Source: Pedobacter sp. Leaf250
GTDB taxonomy: Bacteria; Bacteroidota; Bacteroidia; Sphingobacteriales; Sphingobacteriaceae
Length of the DNA stretch: 64,000 nucleotides
Assembly (NCBI RefSeq): GCF_920984735.1
Contig: NZ_CAKLBU010000020.1
Coordinates: 28,375 to 92,374 of the forward strand
Direction: 5' to 3'
In this document: in pieces, positions 59,847 through 64,000 of the stretch
How positions within the stretch are numbered: the stretch's first letter is position 1
How the letters are laid out: every line of letters starts with the position of its first letter
Notes under the pieces: model-generated
Database searches by the model: none
Told to the model about the DNA's origin: nothing
The model's input: the letters and a program-made list of their open reading frames with translations, nothing else
Translations under genes and position numbers: made by a program

Positions 59847-59920
59847 TTTTTGATTGCGGTTATTTAGCGTATTAAATTAAGAAGCCAAACTTGGAAATTT
59901 GGCTTCTACAAAGAGTAATA

Positions 59921-60556
59921 TTACACTTTCACATTTTGCATTCCATATTGTTTCAATACATCATCTGGAACACCAGTCCATTGGTTTGGTGCATTACCTG
60001 CATAGCCGATATCTTTTACTCCAATTTCTGTGGTGTAAAATCCCGATGCTGTTAAACTTCGCATTCGGTTAAAAAAGGTAACGCCGGCTCTAACTTCTGG
60101 CTTTGCTTTTTTTGGATAAGCAATTTCATCAACAATAGAAAGCTGTTGATCTTCAGATGCCTCTATAAATGATTTGTTGAATTTATTAAAGCAATAAACG
60201 TCTAGCCATTTTAATCCGCCACGCATTGGGATTTTGTGTTCTGGAATATCCTTTACAATGAATTCGATAAAATCTGGAACCTTCGCATCTGATGCACTTC
60301 CTGAAACATCATCTTTTGGAATGATAATATCTGCCAAAACAGTAATAGTGGCCATTTCATGTTTAGTGAAATAGGTCTCCGATTTTAGTTTTTTGTCACG
60401 GTCTATTTCCCACTGTTCTCTTCCAGCTTCTTTACCCGTCTCCTCGGGAGTTGTGGTAACTTCCGTTTTGTTTTCTGGCTGTTTGCAGGCTTCTAATAAT
60501 ACCGCTGAACTTACTGCTGTTAAGCCAATTGCTTTGAGGGAATCACGTCTATTCAT
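59921..60556 (-). CDS. Gluconate 2-dehydrogenase subunit 3 family lipoprotein
   Basis: 211 aa from the ATG whose complement is at 60554-60556: MNRRDSLKAIGLTAVSSAVL then lipobox-like LLEAC (Cys24), i.e. an RR-containing (Tat-like) lipoprotein signal. The body (TKHEMATITVLADIIIPKDD, VPDFIEFIVKD) matches the small subunit of membrane gluconate/sugar dehydrogenases, which helps fold or export the flavoprotein. A longer frame to 60640 overlaps the GMC gene and is rejected. It follows the GMC gene by 11 bases in one operon. Confidence 0.9.
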   Translation of the reverse strand: MNRRDSLKAIGLTAVSSAVLLEACKQPENKTEVTTTPEETGKEAGREQWEIDRDKKLKSETYFTKHEMATITVLADIIIPKDDVSGSASDAKVPDFIEFIVKDIPEHKIPMRGGLKWLDVYCFNKFNKSFIEASEDQQLSIVDEIAYPKKAKPEVRAGVTFFNRMRSLTASGFYTTEIGVKDIGYAGNAPNQWTGVPDDVLKQYGMQNVKV

Positions 60557-60567
60557 GTTGTAATTCT

Positions 60568-62304
60568 TTAAATGTTCTGTTTTTTCTTTTGAGCTAAAAT
60601 ATATTCTGCAGTTCGCATAGAAAGTGCAAGGATGGTCCATGTTGCGTTTTTATCGCCTTGTTGAACAAATGGTCCAGCATCTACGACGAATAAATTTTTG
60701 CAATCGTGTGCCTGACAATATTTGTTCAGAGCAGATTTTTTTGGATCATCGCCCATACGAATGGTGCCCACCTCATGGATGATTTTTCCTGGAGGAAGTA
60801 AACCATAATTGGTCTCCGGGCCTTGAATTTCTGATGTTACAACGCCACCCATTTCTTTCATCATGTGAAGGAATGTATCCTGCATATGTTTCGCTTGCAA
60901 AATTTCTTCTTTCGCCCATTTGTAATGGAACCTCAACACCGGAATCCCGAATTTATCAACTGCATTAGGATCAATTTCACAATAGTTGTCTTCTCTGGCA
61001 ATTGCTGTTCCGCGACCCGCCATTCCTACAGTTGTGCCATAAAAACGGCGATAATCATCTTTTAATGATTTACCGTAACCTCCTGCATCTTTCATTTTTC
61101 CATCTCTGCCCGGAACCATACCATTCATTTGTGTTACGCCACCGCCGAAACCGTAGGCAGGCATTCCCATTCCGCCCCAGTACTCAATGTGATAACCGCG
61201 TGGAAAATTCAGTTTTTTATTATCCAGCCACCAGGGTGAATAGATGTGTACACTTCCTAAACCATCCTCATTATAGCGTTTTCTATCCATTAATTGAGGT
61301 AGAAAACCTGAAACGCTAACACCGGTAGAATCATGAAGATATTTGCCTACAATCCCGCTGCTATTGGCTAATCCGTTTGGATGAGATGATGACTTAGAAT
61401 TTAATAAGATACGTGCAGATTCGCAAGCACTTGCACCAAGAATAACCATTTTACCGTTAACCTGATATTCTTGCAAATCTTTGCGGTTTACATAAGAAAC
61501 GCCTTTTGCCAATCCATCTTTGTCGGTAATCACTTCACGAACCATGGCATCAGTAATTACTGTTAAGTTACCGGTCTTTACTGCAGGAATAACCAGGCAG
61601 GATGATGATGAAAAATCGCCATAAACTTTGCAACTTCTGCCGCATTGCCCACAATAGAAACATGGTGCCCGATCGCTGTTATTGGGTAATGGTTCAGTTA
61701 GCACAGAGCCACGACCAGCAATTACCTTTACACCAGCTTTATCAGCACCTTTTTTAATAAATAGTTCTGTTAAACGCGGTTTTGGCGGTTTCATAAAGAT
61801 TCCGTCAGGTTCGTTTGGCAAACCCTCTTTGCTTCCATAAATACCGATCATTCGGTCAACCTTATCATAAAAAGGTTTCACATCATCATAAGTTATTGGC
61901 CAGTCATCGGTTAATCCATCTTTAGCTTGGAAATCCAATGGTCCCATTCTTAAAGAAATTCTTCCCCAGTGATTGGTTCTTCCACCAAGCATACGCGATC
62001 TAAACCATTCAAATTCTGTTTTATCTTTGGTGGTATAAGGTTCGCCTTCTAATTCCCAACCACCATAAGATGCATCGAAATCCCCAAATGGACGAACCGT
62101 ACTAGCGCCTCTTCGAGGAGATTCCCATGGCCATTTTAATTGGTGTGCATCAATTCTTGGATCGAAATATTGACCCGCTTCAAGCATTAAAACTTTTTGT
62201 CCGGCATTAGCTAAAACATATGCAGCCATACCACCACCAGCTCCAGAACCGACAATAATTGCGTCGTAAACTGTAGGCGATTTTTTTATCTGAAATTCAC
62301 TCAT
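60568..62304 (-). CDS. GMC family oxidoreductase (gluconate dehydrogenase-like flavoprotein)
   Basis: 578 aa. FAD motif GSGAGG (19-24) with Glu42; GMC region GGRTNHWGRISLRM (~108-120); C-terminal FHYKW and IHEVGTIRMG containing the active-site His. A Cys-rich insert has Cys215, 218, 221, 225 and 236 (CxxCxxCxxxC then a distal Cys), compatible with an Fe-S cluster or disulfides, as known for FAD-glucose dehydrogenases. No signal peptide of its own; export probably depends on the Tat-like signal of subunit 3. No cytochrome c subunit gene is adjacent. Oxidises a sugar or alcohol, substrate unknown. Confidence 0.92.
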   Translation of the reverse strand: MSEFQIKKSPTVYDAIIVGSGAGGGMAAYVLANAGQKVLMLEAGQYFDPRIDAHQLKWPWESPRRGASTVRPFGDFDASYGGWELEGEPYTTKDKTEFEWFRSRMLGGRTNHWGRISLRMGPLDFQAKDGLTDDWPITYDDVKPFYDKVDRMIGIYGSKEGLPNEPDGIFMKPPKPRLTELFIKKGADKAGVKVIAGRGSVLTEPLPNNSDRAPCFYCGQCGRSCKVYGDFSSSSCLVIPAVKTGNLTVITDAMVREVITDKDGLAKGVSYVNRKDLQEYQVNGKMVILGASACESARILLNSKSSSHPNGLANSSGIVGKYLHDSTGVSVSGFLPQLMDRKRYNEDGLGSVHIYSPWWLDNKKLNFPRGYHIEYWGGMGMPAYGFGGGVTQMNGMVPGRDGKMKDAGGYGKSLKDDYRRFYGTTVGMAGRGTAIAREDNYCEIDPNAVDKFGIPVLRFHYKWAKEEILQAKHMQDTFLHMMKEMGGVVTSEIQGPETNYGLLPPGKIIHEVGTIRMGDDPKKSALNKYCQAHDCKNLFVVDAGPFVQQGDKNATWTILALSMRTAEYILAQKKKQNI

Positions 62305-62563
62305 TTGTATTGGTTAGAAGTTCTAAATGATACTCTAATCTAAAGTTAATTTTTTTGAAAAAAAAGCAATAGATTATTTTGGAATGATTATGATTAAAAT
62401 TATGTTTCTGATATTTCTAAATCGTATTACCTCAATGTTTTATTAGCCCATGATAGACCTAGATTTATCCATTTTTAAGGAATGTAGCGAAATAAAAATT
62501 AACTGAAAAAGTCGCTCAATTGTTACATTATTAATCCTGTCGTATTGTCCAAATAAATTGGTT

Positions 62564-62571
62564 TATCTTTG
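62564..62571 (+). promoter_or_regulatory. Promoter -7 box of the 62589 gene
   Basis: TATCTTTG fits TAnnTTTG and lies 17 bases before the ATG. A TTG at 62545-62547 has a shorter gap (16 bp) than usual. Confidence 0.55.
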
Positions 62572-62588
62572 TGATTTAAAACTTATCG

Positions 62589-63794
62589 ATGGTATTTTCA
62601 GAACAGATAGAACAATTTATTACAGCTATAGAAGTAAGCTTAAACACTCAAAATTTTGTTAAAATTTCTATGGGAAATTACAAAGGAATGGAGGAAGCCT
62701 TAAAGCAAATTCTTGTTCGCAAAGTAGTGATTAAGCGTGATGATAAATTGGCTTTTACTTTTCGGTACAAAACGCGTGATGTAATTAAAAACTTCGATTT
62801 AAGAGAGGGCATTAACTTAATTTCAGAATATCTAAATACTGGTTTTAAAATTGGAACATTATTTACTACAGAAAAAGATTTAATTTTTGAAGAGTTGAAT
62901 AATGGTAAAGTTGTTTTGAGAGAGGCGAAAGCATCTTCAAAAGAAGTTCCGGCAGGTAGCCATGATAAGGAAAAATCGAGGTTGATCAAACCTGACTCGA
63001 AATCGTATTTAACAGAATTGAAGATTACCGATGCTGAAGGAAAAGTTTTCAAAAATGCACAGGATAAGTTCCGTCAGATTAACCATTACATTGAAATTTT
63101 AAGTTCTTTAATTAAAGAATTGCCAGAAGGAACGATTAAAAAAGTTGCAGATATGGGCTCGGGGAAAGGTTATTTAACTTTTGCTATGTATGATTATTTG
63201 CATTCTGTTTTAAAGTTAAACTCTGAAGTTGTTGGGGTGGAGTATCGCCAGGATATGGTTGAATTGTGTAATGCAGTTGCCGATAAATCTGCTTTTGATA
63301 ACTTAAATTTTATTCAGGGAACGATAGAAGATTATAATGCTGACAATGTAAATCTGCTTATTGCACTTCACGCTTGCGATACCGCAACAGATGATGCAAT
63401 TTTCAAAGGAATAAAAGCAGGAGCCGAGTTAATAGTAGTTGCGCCTTGCTGCCATAAACAAATCCGCAGAGAAATTGAGCAAAATAAGGTGAAGAATGAT
63501 GTTTCATTTTTAACGAAGTACGGCATCTTTTTAGAGCGCCAGGCAGAAATGGTTACTGATGGGATCCGTGCTTTAATTTTGGAATATTTTGGATATAAAA
63601 CAAAGGTTTTTGAATTCATTTCAGATGCGCATACGCCTAAAAATGTGCTGGTAGTTGGAATTAAGAAAAGTCCGAAGTCTTTAGTCGGAAGTCCGATGAG
63701 TGAGGAGCAAAAAATAGTTTTGGATAAGATTAAAGCCAGTAAAGTGTATTTCGGAATTGGTTATCATCATTTGGAGCGACTTTTAAATTTATAA
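62589..63794 (+). CDS. Class I SAM-dependent methyltransferase (METTL25/Methyltransf_32-like)
   Basis: 401 aa. Residues ~1-150 are an unassigned N-terminal domain; the C-terminal methyltransferase has motif I VADMGSGKGYLTFAMYDYL (~181-199), motif II VVGVEYR, LLIALHACDTATDDAI and VVAPCCHKQIRREI, the pattern of Pfam Methyltransf_32 (METTL25, GSTCD). Substrate probably RNA or protein, unknown. Near the C-terminus a segment KSPKSLVGSPMSEEQK is coded by the AGTCCGAAGTC micro-repeat. Confidence 0.88.
   Translation: MVFSEQIEQFITAIEVSLNTQNFVKISMGNYKGMEEALKQILVRKVVIKRDDKLAFTFRYKTRDVIKNFDLREGINLISEYLNTGFKIGTLFTTEKDLIFEELNNGKVVLREAKASSKEVPAGSHDKEKSRLIKPDSKSYLTELKITDAEGKVFKNAQDKFRQINHYIEILSSLIKELPEGTIKKVADMGSGKGYLTFAMYDYLHSVLKLNSEVVGVEYRQDMVELCNAVADKSAFDNLNFIQGTIEDYNADNVNLLIALHACDTATDDAIFKGIKAGAELIVVAPCCHKQIRREIEQNKVKNDVSFLTKYGIFLERQAEMVTDGIRALILEYFGYKTKVFEFISDAHTPKNVLVVGIKKSPKSLVGSPMSEEQKIVLDKIKASKVYFGIGYHHLERLLNL
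63682..63696. repeat. Micro-repeat TAGTCGGAAGTCCGA, copy 2 (inside a gene)
   Basis: Identical to 16791-16805. It lies in the coding region of the methyltransferase at a loop-like low-complexity segment. Confidence 0.7.
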
Positions 63795-63889
63795 GATTGT
63801 TGCCAACTTCTTATTTGAATAATAACGATCGTTTTAATTTTTATTTAAATGCTTGTACAAAAAAAAGACCATATAAGATTCTGTGTTGA

Positions 63890-64000
63890 TTTGCAAATGA
63901 AATATTAATTTTCATACTTTTGTTATTCTAAGGCAGTCCAGAACTAGCCTGTATAGCGTACTTATGCAATTTGTGTCTGTACGCTATTCTCTTTTAGTAA
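63890..64000 (+). promoter_or_regulatory. Strong promoter with hairpin leader at the window edge
   Basis: TTTG (63890-63893), 21-bp gap, TACTTTTG (63915-63922). The predicted transcript contains ATAGCGTAC (63953-63961) and GTACGCTAT (63979-63987), perfect 9-bp arms, followed by TCTCTTTT. This is either a leader/attenuator of a gene beyond the window or a short RNA; no start codon is resolved inside the window. Confidence 0.55.

Noticed and set aside
1..64000. tRNA, rRNA, transposase, integrase or phage genes
   Set aside because: Searched by eye for tRNA T-loop GGTTCGAATC-type motifs and for recombinase proteins; none found. A tRNA scan was not possible here.

Overview
The window looks like a piece of the main chromosome of a Bacteroidota bacterium, most likely Sphingobacteriaceae (Pedobacter-like). 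The signs are an AT-rich genome, A-rich translation starts without Shine-Dalgarno sites, promoters with the Bacteroidota -7 box TAnnTTTG, a SusC/SusD pair, type IX secretion (PorP/SprF and a type B C-terminal domain), a YpdA bacillithiol enzyme, and the secY-map-infA-rpmJ-rpsM gene order. No tRNA, rRNA, CRISPR array, transposase or phage gene was recognised.

Layout. 1-9 kb: the 3' end of an outer-membrane barrel with a phospholipase-A-like motif, uvrA, tatD, ansA, then a thiol/sulfur group (persulfide dioxygenase-rhodanese fusion, YpdA, and a small protein with six symmetrically spaced cysteines). 9-17 kb: housekeeping genes (esterase, polyprenyl synthase plus TerC, M28 peptidase, CBS protein, ahcY, a small secreted protein). 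17-26 kb: a TonB-type barrel and a SusCD pair behind a long intergenic region with repeated LacI-like sites. 26-30 kb: rpsL-rpsG-fusA-rpsJ, ending in a strong terminator. 30-42 kb: about 12 kb of unrelated genes separate rpsJ from rplC: an orphan response regulator among three small disordered proteins, dGTPase, a collagen-like surface protein with a type IX secretion cassette, a prephenate dehydrogenase, and a TauE/DUF1634 pair. 42-57.4 kb: the S10-spc-alpha ribosomal cluster from rplC to rplQ with secY, map, infA and rpoA. 57.5-64 kb: a stand-alone DUF6067-like domain, a TlpA-type thioredoxin protein, a GMC oxidoreductase with its subunit-3 partner, a METTL25-like methyltransferase, and at the right edge a strong promoter with a hairpin leader.

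Two patterns are not explained by the genes. First, a roughly 105-130-bp intergenic element occurs five times in both orientations. It has conserved ends and a central hairpin whose stem sequence changes while pairing is kept. Second, many spacers, especially inside the ribosomal operons, hold long imperfect inverted repeats, each built from its own simple words. Short nested RNA-like structures also sit directly before rpsH, rplQ, rplC and rpsM and are candidate autoregulatory leaders.

All calls rest on reading the sequence and remembered family features. No database search or folding program was run.
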